From an uncultured Lacibacter sp. (GTDB taxonomy: Bacteria; Bacteroidota; Bacteroidia; Chitinophagales; Chitinophagaceae), in assembly GCF_946479605.1 (NCBI RefSeq), contig NZ_CAMLGT010000022.1, positions 1-26,283 of the forward strand: DNA of 26,283 nucleotides, read 5' to 3'. Below are positions 1 through 8,243 of this stretch, in pieces (positions within the stretch are counted from its first letter, which is position 1; each line of letters starts with the position of its first letter). The notes under the pieces were generated by a model, which saw only the letters and a list, made by a program, of their open reading frames with translations, ran no database searches and was not told the DNA's origin. Made by a program: the position numbers and the translations under genes.

Positions 1-468
1 CCATTCGCCTTGCTTTGTTTCATCGTTGTAAAACGCATTGGCATACGGATCTTTTAATATGCACCATGCCTGCCTGTTAATGACACCAGCGATCAACTCC
101 TGCAATGCGTTATCTTCTTTTACAAAAGAAAGATATGGTGATACCTGTGCCGTACTGTCCCGAAGCCACATAGCATCTATATCGCCGGTGATGACATAGG
201 TATCAGGCTTGCCATTTTTCCTGCTGAAATAAACAGTGGTATCCAATGTATTTGGGAAACAGTTGTTGAACAACCAGACAAGCTCCTTATTTTTTACGTT
301 TGCTGAAAATTCTGCAATTGCTTTTTCAACAGCAGCACTTTGAAAATGACGCTTGGCCGCTGCTGTGCGGACCACAGGAAAATCATCTTGCGCAAATAAG
401 AAAGAGGGTTTCAGCAGCAACCCTGCGCTTGCCACACCTGAATTAAGAATAAAATCTTTTCTGTTCAT
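1..468 (-). CDS. GH125 exo-alpha-1,6-mannosidase, N-terminal part (cut by window edge)
   Basis: Only the first 156 codons are visible; the frame is open to base 1 and the gene continues beyond the window. It begins MNRKDFILNSGVASAGLLL, a short leader with an Arg-Lys pair and a hydrophobic stretch ending near FAQ (residue 27), so export is likely, perhaps by a Tat-like route. Residues 94-105 read TGDIDAMWLRDS, followed by AQVSPYL, which is the hallmark of GH125 (formerly DUF1237). Known members are metal-independent exo-acting enzymes that remove alpha-1,6-linked mannose. It lies 16 bp downstream of the GH76 gene on the same strand, so co-transcription is likely. The pairing makes biochemical sense: GH76 cuts an alpha-1,6-mannan backbone and GH125 trims the resulting oligosaccharides. 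Family assignment is firm; substrate is inferred from the family and neighbours. Confidence 0.9.
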   Translation of the reverse strand, partial: MNRKDFILNSGVASAGLLLKPSFLFAQDDFPVVRTAAAKRHFQSAAVEKAIAEFSANVKNKELVWLFNNCFPNTLDTTVYFSRKNGKPDTYVITGDIDAMWLRDSTAQVSPYLSFVKEDNALQELIAGVINRQAWCILKDPYANAFYNDETKQGEW

Positions 469-484
469 AGTAACTTATGCTTGT

Positions 485-1576
485 TTACTGTAATTGATAT
501 TTTCTTTCTAACCATGCAAAGCGTGCCAGTATCTCCAGCATACCGCCTTGTGCCACCAGATCGAGCACCTCCTCTTTTTTAAATAGCCCTGCTTCGTTTT
601 TGTTATGCAGCAATGCATCATCTACACATTGTTTAAATCCCTTAATGTATTTCAGATCGGGATTATACTTTAATAGATGCTGATAGCCCCGCAACAACAC
701 TGCGTTGAACCAATAATTATCCCTGAACTTTTTGTTGCCATAAAAATACAGAAGCGAACTGTCAGCAATGGTTGTTGCCTGTTGCAAATATTTTTTATTA
801 CCTGTGCATTCATACAAATAAAGATTTGATTGCAACATGGTGCCTGTGTTATAAGAGAACACCCACTTTACGATCTTCCTGTTGTCCACACTTACATTAT
901 CATAGTACAAAGATGAACTTGTCTGCAACTCCCTGTTCACCCAATTATAAAGCAACAAAGCTGTATCAAGATAAGTCTTTCGTTTTGTTGCCTGATATAA
1001 CTGCAAAGCCAATATAATTCCGGGGCCGTTGGAACAGGTGTTTTTTGATACTTTCTTATTCTCCTGCCAATACAATCCACCGGTTAACACCGTATCAAAA
1101 CCCGTCATCATGTATTTGTAAATCATCTCTGCTGTTTGCAAATGACCTTTTTCTTTGTTCCGCACATAGGCATCCATGGCTGTAATACCAATCCATTGGT
1201 TGTCATCGTAAAAACGATCTCCGCCTTTCAGCTTCATGATGTAAGATGCATAACCGGGACTGGGCGGAGCAGGATCATAATAATCTTCAATGATAGAAAA
1301 AACAGGTTTCAGCACTTTACTTCCTGCCTCCACCTTCTCTATTTCATTTGCGGCCTGGTATAAAGCACATAACGGCCACAGGTATGAATAAGGATTATCA
1401 CCCGGCTTTGGCGACACTACTTCTTTGTAATATCCTGCAGAGCTGTCATAAAAATGTTTCTGAATAGCTGCCTGCAGTTGTTTCATTTCGTTGTAATACT
1501 TATCCTGTGCAGCAAGTGAATGACTTGCAAAGAATGCAACTACCAGCCAAAGAATATATTTCCGGATCATCTTCAT
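485..1576 (-). CDS. GH76 endo-alpha-1,6-mannanase
   Basis: 363 residues with an N-terminal signal peptide (hydrophobic residues about 5-22, ending SLAAQ). The body is a helical-toroid type sequence typical of GH76. The catalytic Asp-Asp pair is visible as YDDNQW (D124, D125), matching the nucleophile and acid/base pair known in the family. Other family-like segments are PYSYLWPLC near residues 62-70, GGLYWQ, NGPGIILALQLY and FSYNTGTMLQ. The length is normal for a single-domain member. GH76 enzymes hydrolyse the alpha-1,6-mannose backbone of fungal mannan. No lipobox is evident, so it is probably periplasmic or secreted rather than a surface lipoprotein. It sits between the GH2 gene (136 bp upstream, with a hairpin in the gap) and the GH125 gene 16 bp downstream. 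Family confidence is high; the actual substrate is inferred. Confidence 0.92.
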   Translation of the reverse strand: MKMIRKYILWLVVAFFASHSLAAQDKYYNEMKQLQAAIQKHFYDSSAGYYKEVVSPKPGDNPYSYLWPLCALYQAANEIEKVEAGSKVLKPVFSIIEDYYDPAPPSPGYASYIMKLKGGDRFYDDNQWIGITAMDAYVRNKEKGHLQTAEMIYKYMMTGFDTVLTGGLYWQENKKVSKNTCSNGPGIILALQLYQATKRKTYLDTALLLYNWVNRELQTSSSLYYDNVSVDNRKIVKWVFSYNTGTMLQSNLYLYECTGNKKYLQQATTIADSSLLYFYGNKKFRDNYWFNAVLLRGYQHLLKYNPDLKYIKGFKQCVDDALLHNKNEAGLFKKEEVLDLVAQGGMLEILARFAWLERKYQLQ

Positions 1577-1628
1577 TGTATCTACATGTGCAGAGAACTT
1601 ACAACTGCAATTTAATTACACAAAGCGA

Positions 1629-1679
1629 AAGCCCTGCAACCTCAATACTTAACCAAATGTTATTGACGCTGCAAGGCTT
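1629..1679. promoter_or_regulatory. Compound imperfect hairpin between the GH2 and GH76 genes
   Basis: On the plus strand three paired segments nest symmetrically: AAGCC (1629-1633) with GGCTT (1675-1679), TGCA (1635-1638) with TGCA (1670-1673), and TCAATA (1642-1647) with TATTGA (1661-1666). They are separated by a 1x1 and a 3x3 internal loop and closed by a 13-nt loop. On the minus strand it would form in the RNA after the GH2 stop and before the GH76 start. It is followed there by a mixed T-rich run (TTTCGCTTT), so weak termination or an mRNA-processing/stability role is possible. The structure is seen in the sequence; the function is inferred. Confidence 0.5.
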
Positions 1680-1712
1680 CCAACTTATTCACTACTTTTT
1701 ACAAACAGTAAA

Positions 1713-3569
1713 CTAATTTTTTGTTACGGATCCTTTTATTTCAGGATTCACTTTATATAATTGCTGATGCAGCTGAAATAATTTGTCAACCGGCATTTTG
1801 ATCTCTTTACGATCATAAGTGATAATACCGTTGGTTTCCACTTCCACATCGGTTGTTTGCGTATAAACAGCAGCCGACAATCCTTTGTTGATGAGGTAAG
1901 GAATACGGTTGATGAATTCTGCATACCTGTTCCACAACTCTGTATTGTTCTTAAAGCTTTGATAGCCCCAGTTATTTTTTTCCTGCCATGTATGATTTTC
2001 AACAGGCAACCCTAAACCGCCAAATTCACCAAGCACCAGCACCGCTTTCTTTCCAAACAGATCCGGATGTGGCATTAATGGTTCAGGATAGTTGTGCAGA
2101 TCAATGATATGCCCAACTTCTTCAAAATTGCCACCGCTTGCTGTGTTCACCAAACGTGATGGATCTTTCTTCATCGTCCATTCAACAATCTCTTTTGTTT
2201 TAAACTGTCCCCATGCTTCATTGAACGGCACCCATACAACAATGCTTGGAAAGTTGTGAAAGTCCTGCATAATTTCATTCCACTCAGTGCGGAAACTTGT
2301 TTCCGATTCAACTGAGCGTTGTTTGTCAGTTGCACGACCATAAATACCCGGGCGGCTTTCCCAACGGTTACCCAAATCGCCACTTGGCATATCCTGCCAA
2401 ACCAACATACCCAACACATCACAATAGTAATACCAACGGGCTGGCTCCACTTTCACATGTTTACGGATCATGTTAAAGCCCATTTCTTTTGTTTTTACAA
2501 TATCCCATTTCAATGCTTCATCGGTTGGTGCTGTGTACAACCCATCGGGCCACCAACCCTGATCAAGCGGGCCGTACTGAAATACAAACTGATCGTTCAG
2601 CAACATACGCTGAATACCTTTCTGATCGGGCTGCATGGAAATTTTGCGCATAGCAAAATAACTTTTTACTTCGTCAACCACTTTTCCTTTTCGGATAATT
2701 GTATATGAAAGATCATAGAGGAAAGGATTTGCAGGCGACCATAGTTTGGCATTTGCAATCTCCAACGATGTCTCTGTTTCAGCCATCAATGTTTTCTCTG
2801 CCACTTTTGTTGTACCATCCCATGCAGTGATCTGCAATTGATCGCCTGGCAACATGCCATCGACCTTTGCACTTACATGCACTGCTTTATGATCAACATC
2901 CGGTGTTTGTTTTGTGTCAGCAATATAAGTTGCCGCCACGGCCTCAGTCCAAACTGTTTGCCAGATACCTGTTACCGGTGTGTACCAGATGCCATGTGGG
3001 CTCTTTACCTGCTTTCCTCTTGGTTGCGGTCCTTCATCCGATGGATCCCATACCCGAACAGCAATTTCCTGCTTCGCACCTTTTGCTAATGCAGATGTAA
3101 TATCAAAAGAGAAAGGATCATAACCTCCCTGGTGGCTGCCTACTTCTTTTCCATTTACATAAACAGTACACTGCCAGTCAACAGCACCAAAGTGCAAAAT
3201 TGTTTTTTTGTTTTTTACTGATGATAAAGACACCACACGTTTGTACCATAACACACTATCCTTCCCCACTGTTTTGCCTACACCTGATAATGCAGATTCA
3301 ACTGCAAACGGCACTAATATTTTTCCCTGCAATTGCGATGGAATAGCTTGTTCACTTTTTGGAAGGATGGCATACTCCCAAAGCCCATTCAGATTCGACC
3401 AGTTTGAACGAACAAGATGCGGCCGGGGATACTCCGGCAATGGATTTGCAGGATTTGTTTTTTCTGCCCAGGGTGTAGTTATTTTTCCCGGTACAATTTT
3501 CCACGCTTCCTGCGCCTGCAACAATTGTGTTGCAAATAATATAGCGAATGACAGAACTGTTTTTTTCAT
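1713..3569 (-). CDS. GH2 family glycoside hydrolase (beta-galactosidase/glucuronidase/mannosidase superfamily)
   Basis: 618 residues. A signal peptide (residues 1-20, ending LLQAQ) is followed by the GH2 order of domains: a jelly-roll sugar-binding domain (about 45-210, with VPFAVESALSG and YKRVV-type segments), an immunoglobulin-like domain (about 220-310), and a TIM barrel (about 320-600). The acid/base is E451 in WVPFNEAWGQ and the nucleophile is E515 in LGEFGGLG. MGFNMIRKHVKVEP at residues 363-376 is the usual barrel-entry motif. The protein is shorter than LacZ and lacks its C-terminal domains. GH2 covers beta-galactosidase, beta-glucuronidase, beta-mannosidase and others, and the visible residues do not settle which. 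It is the first gene of the leftward set GH2-GH76-GH125, transcribed away from the regulator gene at 4013. Family is certain; specificity is unknown. Confidence 0.9.
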   Translation of the reverse strand: MKKTVLSFAILFATQLLQAQEAWKIVPGKITTPWAEKTNPANPLPEYPRPHLVRSNWSNLNGLWEYAILPKSEQAIPSQLQGKILVPFAVESALSGVGKTVGKDSVLWYKRVVSLSSVKNKKTILHFGAVDWQCTVYVNGKEVGSHQGGYDPFSFDITSALAKGAKQEIAVRVWDPSDEGPQPRGKQVKSPHGIWYTPVTGIWQTVWTEAVAATYIADTKQTPDVDHKAVHVSAKVDGMLPGDQLQITAWDGTTKVAEKTLMAETETSLEIANAKLWSPANPFLYDLSYTIIRKGKVVDEVKSYFAMRKISMQPDQKGIQRMLLNDQFVFQYGPLDQGWWPDGLYTAPTDEALKWDIVKTKEMGFNMIRKHVKVEPARWYYYCDVLGMLVWQDMPSGDLGNRWESRPGIYGRATDKQRSVESETSFRTEWNEIMQDFHNFPSIVVWVPFNEAWGQFKTKEIVEWTMKKDPSRLVNTASGGNFEEVGHIIDLHNYPEPLMPHPDLFGKKAVLVLGEFGGLGLPVENHTWQEKNNWGYQSFKNNTELWNRYAEFINRIPYLINKGLSAAVYTQTTDVEVETNGIITYDRKEIKMPVDKLFQLHQQLYKVNPEIKGSVTKN

Positions 3570-4012
3570 TTGATAACGAGTGAATGCTGAATAATGTGAA
3601 ATGAGTATTGACGTTGTGTTAACTGTTGCTTACAGAAAACTAAACCTTGAGTTATTCAGTAAAGTAATGGAGTGGATTCATGATATGGCAGTTTACAATC
3701 AGAAATAAAGTAACACCTGCAAAATACACTGAATCCGTTTTAACAGGTTTCTTTATTGTTTCTAAACTTTGTCGCTTTGTTTCATTTTCAGGCTTCAAAA
3801 AACCGTACATCAGCAGCAAACCCGGAAAACAGCAGCGCTTCTATTCGTTTTGTATCAGATTTTTGCTTTTATGTTTCAGCAGGCTGTTAATGAATATCAA
3901 ACAAGGTAAAAAGCAGCCAGACATCCCTTACTTTTATAGGAACGAATTGCTGAATCTGCAGGCTGTGGGAAATACCGCCTTAACAAACTGATCATACTAA
4001 AAACTGCGTCTG
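3570..4012. other. 443-bp divergent intergenic region with imperfect inverted repeat
   Basis: This AT-rich stretch separates the leftward GH2 gene from the rightward regulator gene, so it should hold both promoters. I found no exact Bacteroidota -7 box (TAnnTTTG) at proper spacing for either gene. The clearest structure is an imperfect inverted repeat at 3704-3757. The right arm, CAGGTTTCTTTATT (3744-3757), pairs fully with the left arm 3704-3719 except for two single-base bulges (T3711 and C3714), with a 24-nt loop. A plus-strand open frame at 3680-3991 has no recognisable protein motif and is judged non-coding. Confidence 0.45.
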
Positions 4013-4780
4013 ATGAATCCGGTTATATTGCTTGTTGATGACGAAGAAGAAATTCTTGACTTTCTTGAACGCATGCTGAGTAAAAATTACCAAGTGCTTC
4101 GTGCAGAGAATGGGAAAGTAGCATTGGAAATGTTGTACAAAGATTCCGTGCAGCTGATCATTAGTGATGTAATGATGCCGGAAATGGATGGCTTTGAATT
4201 TTGCAAGGTCATTAAATCTACTGTTGAACACAGCCATATACCGGTGATATTGCTTACAGCAAAAAATACGCTGCAATCAAAAATACAGGGACTTGAATTA
4301 GGTGCTGATGCCTACATTGAAAAACCATTTTCAAAAGAGCATCTGCATGCACAGATCGCCAGCCTGCTGGCCAACCGAAATATGATACGTCAGTATTTTG
4401 CCAGCTCTCCGCTCATCCACATTAAAAGCATTGCCCATACAAAAGCAGATGAACAGTTTCTTGAAACGCTGAACGAAACCATTTCAAAAGCAATTATTGA
4501 TACCGAGCTGGATGTAGAAGCATTATCAAAGCTGATGAACGTAAGCCGTGTAACGTTGTATAGAAAGATCAAAGCCATCTCTGATCTTTCGCCAAATGAA
4601 CTCATCAATGTCATCCGGTTAAAAAAAGCAGCCGAATTACTGGCCGAAGGCAATCATAAAATTTATGAAGTGTGTGCCATTGTGGGCTACAGTTCCCAAA
4701 GCAACTTTACCAGGAGTTTTCATAAACAATTCAATATGACGCCAACAGAATACATGCAATCGAAACGTATTGCGCATTAA
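4013..4780 (+). CDS. Response regulator, receiver domain plus AraC-type HTH output
   Basis: 255 residues. The receiver domain (1-120) has the acidic pair D9/D10, phospho-acceptor D52 in ISDVMMPEMDG, T82 in LLTAK and K104 in EKPF. A linker around residues 130-155 (SSPLIHIKSIAHTKADEQFL) leads to an AraC-type double helix-turn-helix: VEALSKLMNVSRVTLYRKI about 168-186, and a second motif with VGYSSQSNFTRSFHKQF about 224-240. This is the layout of the C-terminal half of the hybrid two-component systems common in Bacteroidota glycan loci, but here it stands alone. There is no kinase or periplasmic sensor domain, and no kinase fragment in the upstream 443 bp. It lies 33 bp upstream of the GH43 gene on the same strand and is probably co-transcribed. 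It may control GH43, the divergent GH2-GH76-GH125 set, or both; its kinase is unknown. Confidence 0.93.
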   Translation: MNPVILLVDDEEEILDFLERMLSKNYQVLRAENGKVALEMLYKDSVQLIISDVMMPEMDGFEFCKVIKSTVEHSHIPVILLTAKNTLQSKIQGLELGADAYIEKPFSKEHLHAQIASLLANRNMIRQYFASSPLIHIKSIAHTKADEQFLETLNETISKAIIDTELDVEALSKLMNVSRVTLYRKIKAISDLSPNELINVIRLKKAAELLAEGNHKIYEVCAIVGYSSQSNFTRSFHKQFNMTPTEYMQSKRIAH

Positions 4781-4813
4781 CAGTTTCTACCAAACAAATA
4801 CAGCAGAAGCATT

Positions 4814-5815
4814 ATGATCAACAGTTTAAAGCAACAGCTATTTCCTGTTCTTCTTTCAACAGGAGTAGCCTTGAGTGCAGCAGCACAACAATTAAAAAAA
4901 GACGCCCCGCTCTCCGGCAATCCTTTGTTCAAAGGCTGGTATGCCGATCCGGAAGCCATCATCTTTAACAAGCAATATTGGATCTTCCCTACTTATTCAG
5001 CACCGTATAATAAACAGGTTTTCTTTGATGCCTTCTCATCAAAAGATCTTGTTACATGGACAAAGCATGAACGCATTTTAGATACCGCTGCTATTAAATG
5101 GGCCAAGCGTGCAGTGTGGGCGCCATCAATTATTAAAAAGAAGAATCAATACTTTCTCTTCTTTGGCGCAAATGACATTCAAAACAACAATGAATATGGC
5201 GGCATTGGTGTTGCTGTTGCAGATAAACCACAAGGGCCGTACAAAGATCATTTAGGCAAACCTCTGGTTGATAAATTTCACAATGGTGCACAACCCATTG
5301 ATCAGTTTGTGTTTCATGATAAGGATGGAAAGTACTATCTCATCTATGGCGGATGGCGCCATTGCAATATTGCACAATTGAAAGACGACTTCACAGGTTT
5401 TGTTCCTTTCTCTGATGGCACAACCTTTAAAGAAATCACCCCGGAAAGTTATGTGGAAGGACCGTTCATGTTTATCCGCAATGGTAAATATTATTTTATG
5501 TGGTCAGAAGGTGGATGGACTGGCCCTAACTACAGTGTGGCTTATGCCATTGGTGATTCACCATTTGGCCCTTTTAAACGTGTAGGGAAAATTCTGCAGC
5601 AGGATCCAAAGATCGCAACAGGTGCAGGACATCATTCGGTTATCAATGTGCCTGGTACAGATGAATATTACATTGTTTACCATCGCAGACCATTAACAGA
5701 AAAAGACGGCAATTCAAGAGAAACCTGTATTGAATATTTATCGTTTGACGAGAATGGTTTGATTAAACCAGTTGTAATAACGAATGAAGGGGTGAAGGCA
5801 AGAAAGATAAAATAA
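4814..5815 (+). CDS. GH43-like glycosidase (arabinofuranosidase/xylosidase superfamily)
   Basis: 333 residues with an N-terminal signal region (about 8-25, ending SAAAQQ). It has the five-bladed propeller pattern of GH43. The catalytic triad is apparent: general base D45 in WYADPEA, pKa-modulating D163 in QPIDQFVF, and general acid E215 in YVEGPFMF. VWAPSI at 101-106 and GHHSV near the C-terminus are further family signatures. The propeller fills the whole protein, with no extra C-terminal beta-sandwich. GH43 enzymes mostly act on alpha-L-arabinofuranosides or beta-xylosides, some on galactosides; the subfamily cannot be fixed by eye. It follows the response regulator by 33 bp and is followed by a strong terminator at 5821. 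In a mannan-dominated neighbourhood it suggests that the target also carries pentose or other furanose decorations. Confidence 0.88.
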   Translation: MINSLKQQLFPVLLSTGVALSAAAQQLKKDAPLSGNPLFKGWYADPEAIIFNKQYWIFPTYSAPYNKQVFFDAFSSKDLVTWTKHERILDTAAIKWAKRAVWAPSIIKKKNQYFLFFGANDIQNNNEYGGIGVAVADKPQGPYKDHLGKPLVDKFHNGAQPIDQFVFHDKDGKYYLIYGGWRHCNIAQLKDDFTGFVPFSDGTTFKEITPESYVEGPFMFIRNGKYYFMWSEGGWTGPNYSVAYAIGDSPFGPFKRVGKILQQDPKIATGAGHHSVINVPGTDEYYIVYHRRPLTEKDGNSRETCIEYLSFDENGLIKPVVITNEGVKARKIK

Positions 5816-5820
5816 AAGTA

Positions 5821-5850
5821 ACGGCAACTGGAAAGTTGCCGTTTTCTTTA
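5821..5850. terminator. Bidirectional Rho-independent terminator
   Basis: A perfect 8-bp stem, ACGGCAAC (5821-5828) with GTTGCCGT (5835-5842), encloses the loop TGGAAA. On the plus strand it is followed by TTTCTTT just after the GH43 stop. Read from the minus strand, the same stem is followed by TACTTTTATTTT, so it can also end the leftward GH92 transcript, whose stop is at 5935. It sits between the two convergent units. Confidence 0.85.
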
Positions 5851-5858
5851 ACTGCTGA

Positions 5859-5887
5859 TGCTTAACTCTAAAAGACTGCTTAACTCT
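5859..5887. repeat. Short direct repeat, TGCTTAACTCT twice
   Basis: Two exact 11-bp copies, at 5859-5869 and 5877-5887, start 18 bp apart in the convergent gap between the GH43 terminator and the GH92 stop codon. There are only two copies and no further periodicity. It may be a small local duplication; no function is proposed. Confidence 0.5.
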
Positions 5888-5934
5888 CTGTCCTGCTTTG
5901 TTAGAAAACGTTACAGGGTTTTATTGCTCAATAA

Positions 5935-8229
5935 TCATTTGCTGTGTTTGTTCGTCATCACAAATACGATCTCACCACCATTCATCAGATCGGCATGTTT
6001 GATGGCTGTTCCTGCTATTGCTTTGCCATTGATGAGAACAGATTTTACATACATGTTCTTTTCACTTTGATTTTGCACGGTGATCTTCAGTTGTTTTCCG
6101 TTCTCTAAGTTGAAGATGGCATTGTTTACGATCGGGCTGCCGATCTCGTATTCATCCGAACCGGGAGCAACTGGATAAAAACCCAATGAACTGAAAATAT
6201 ACCAGGCGCTCATTTGCCCGCAATCATCATTACCGCCTAACCCATCAACCGTTGGTTTGTATTGGTTGGCAAGTATGCGACGAATCAGCTCCTGAGTTTT
6301 CCAGGGCTTGCCTGCAAAATTGTACAAGTACGCAACGTGGTGTGCCGGTTCGTTACCATGCACATAGGTGCCGATAATTCCTTCACGGGTAATATCTTCT
6401 GTTTCGGCAAAATACTTATCGGGCAGGTACATGGTGAACAATGAATCCATGTTGGCCAAAAACTTTTTCGTGCCGCCCATCAATGCAATCAGATCAGTTG
6501 GATTGTGCGGCACAAAGAAACTGTAGTTCCAGGAATTGCCTTCAATCAAACCTTGCCCATGTGTACTTAACAGATCAGCATTGGGTAAGAAATTACCACT
6601 TGCATCTTTTCGTTTTACAAAACCATCTTTATCAAATACATTTTTGTAATTCGCCGAACGTTTGATGAACTCCTCATACACATCCATACGGCCCACTTTC
6701 TTCGCCAGTTGTGCTATGGCCCAATCATCATAGGCATATTCCAAAGTATTGGAAATAGACACGCCCGATTTTTCGGAAGGAATATATCCATACTTGATGT
6801 ACTCACCTATGCCTTCGTAATTGCTGCGGCGTGCAGTGCTGATGCATGCATCCAATGCAGCATTTGCATCTACATCGGTAACGCCTTTTACAATGGCATC
6901 AGCAAGCACTGCCGCACTGTGATAACCACTCATGCACCAGTTGTCGTTTGCATAATGACTCCAGATAGGCAGCATGTGCAAAGCACTTTGGTTGTAATGC
7001 GCCATCATCGATTTTACCATATCGCTGTTGCGTTTCTGCTGCACAATATTGTACAACGGATGCAAGGCACGGTAGGTATCCCACAACGAAAATGTAGTAT
7101 AGTTGGTAAAGCCTTCTGCTTTGTGATTGTTCTGATCGAGCCCACGGTATTGCCCATCAACATCCATGAATGTATTGGGTGCAATAAATGCATGATACAT
7201 GGCCGTATAGAAATTTTGTTTTGTTTCTTCGTTTGCATCGATCTTGATACGGCTCAACTCTTTCTCCCACTTTGCACTTGCTTCAGCAACTGTCTGTTCA
7301 AAATTCCAGTGTGGAATTTCGGTGCGGAGGTTCAACAATGCTCCTGCAGAACTTACTCCAGACAATGCAAACTTCATTTTTACTTTTTCGTTTGCCTTTG
7401 TATCGAAGTTGAAATAAAGTTTTAACTGCCGACCGGCGAGATCAGGAAAGTTTTCTTTCTGGTTGAACTTACGCCAGAAGCCTCCATACATTTCCTGTTT
7501 TTCATTTATACTGCCATAACTCTTGATGGGTGTTGAAAATGTAATTGCGAAATAAACCGTTCTTGTTCTGGCCCAACCCAGTGTTTGGCGATAACCGGTA
7601 ATGAGTGTATCGTTCTCTACACGAACAAAGGTCCACACATTCTTTTCCGGATAGTTGTAAATGCCATGCACCATATCCAGAATAATATGCGCATCGGTTG
7701 CTTCAGGAAAAGTATATTGATGAAAACCTACACGCTCAGTTGCGGTTAACTCCGCTTTTACTTTATAATCATCCAGCACAACACTGTAATAACCCGGACT
7801 TGCTTTTTCTGTTTCATGACTGTAAGCAGAACGGTAACCGCTGCGGGGCACAGTTGCAACACCGGGATTTAATTTCAACGCACCTGTTGTTGGCATCACT
7901 AAAAAATCACCGAGATCAGAATGCCCTGTACCGCTGAAATGTGTATGACTGAACCCAACAATAGTTTTATCGGTGTACTGATAGCCTGCACAATATTTAT
8001 ACATATTGGGGTTGTAACGTCCTTTATCTAAATACTGCAAGGTATCGGTATCGGGACTTAACTGCACCATTCCAAACGGCACAGTAGCACCGGGAAATGT
8101 ATGCCCCATTTTTGCTGTACCGATCAATGGATTTACATAGGACGTTAATTTCGTTTGCTGTGCAGATGCAGCTGCTGTTATTCCTAACGCCACAATCAAT
8201 ACGCCTGCTTTTATCTTGTTCAACATCAT
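5935..8229 (-). CDS. GH92 alpha-mannosidase (stand-alone)
   Basis: 764 residues with a signal peptide (about 5-23, ending AAASAQ). The N-terminal beta-sandwich begins YVNPLIGT (31-38), and the helical-barrel catalytic domain follows. Family motifs are SLWDTYRALHP (381-391), EYAYDDW (497-503), EGNSWNY with probable general acid E563, HGNEPAHH (624-631) and GGNDDCGQMSAWY (665-677) with acidic D668/D669. GH92 enzymes are calcium-dependent inverting exo-alpha-mannosidases. This copy lacks the His-Glu pair before the HGN motif that I recall as linked with alpha-1,2 specificity, so another linkage (for example alpha-1,3) is plausible; that is inference. It is the last gene of the susC-led minus-strand series, 14 bp after the fused GH92 gene. 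ATG codons at 8229 and 8226 are both usable starts. Confidence 0.95.
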   Translation of the reverse strand: MMLNKIKAGVLIVALGITAAASAQQTKLTSYVNPLIGTAKMGHTFPGATVPFGMVQLSPDTDTLQYLDKGRYNPNMYKYCAGYQYTDKTIVGFSHTHFSGTGHSDLGDFLVMPTTGALKLNPGVATVPRSGYRSAYSHETEKASPGYYSVVLDDYKVKAELTATERVGFHQYTFPEATDAHIILDMVHGIYNYPEKNVWTFVRVENDTLITGYRQTLGWARTRTVYFAITFSTPIKSYGSINEKQEMYGGFWRKFNQKENFPDLAGRQLKLYFNFDTKANEKVKMKFALSGVSSAGALLNLRTEIPHWNFEQTVAEASAKWEKELSRIKIDANEETKQNFYTAMYHAFIAPNTFMDVDGQYRGLDQNNHKAEGFTNYTTFSLWDTYRALHPLYNIVQQKRNSDMVKSMMAHYNQSALHMLPIWSHYANDNWCMSGYHSAAVLADAIVKGVTDVDANAALDACISTARRSNYEGIGEYIKYGYIPSEKSGVSISNTLEYAYDDWAIAQLAKKVGRMDVYEEFIKRSANYKNVFDKDGFVKRKDASGNFLPNADLLSTHGQGLIEGNSWNYSFFVPHNPTDLIALMGGTKKFLANMDSLFTMYLPDKYFAETEDITREGIIGTYVHGNEPAHHVAYLYNFAGKPWKTQELIRRILANQYKPTVDGLGGNDDCGQMSAWYIFSSLGFYPVAPGSDEYEIGSPIVNNAIFNLENGKQLKITVQNQSEKNMYVKSVLINGKAIAGTAIKHADLMNGGEIVFVMTNKHSK

Positions 8230-8243
8230 TGCTCTGCTTTATA

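Noticed and set aside
3680..3991. 103-codon plus-strand open frame upstream of the response regulator
   Set aside because: No signal peptide, kinase or DNA-binding motif and unusual Lys/Phe/Cys-rich composition; looks like chance in an AT-rich divergent region.
6709..7425. 238-codon plus-strand frame antisense to the GH92 gene
   Set aside because: Lies wholly inside a well-supported GH92 coding sequence; Cys/His-rich translation with no domain, typical of an antisense shadow.
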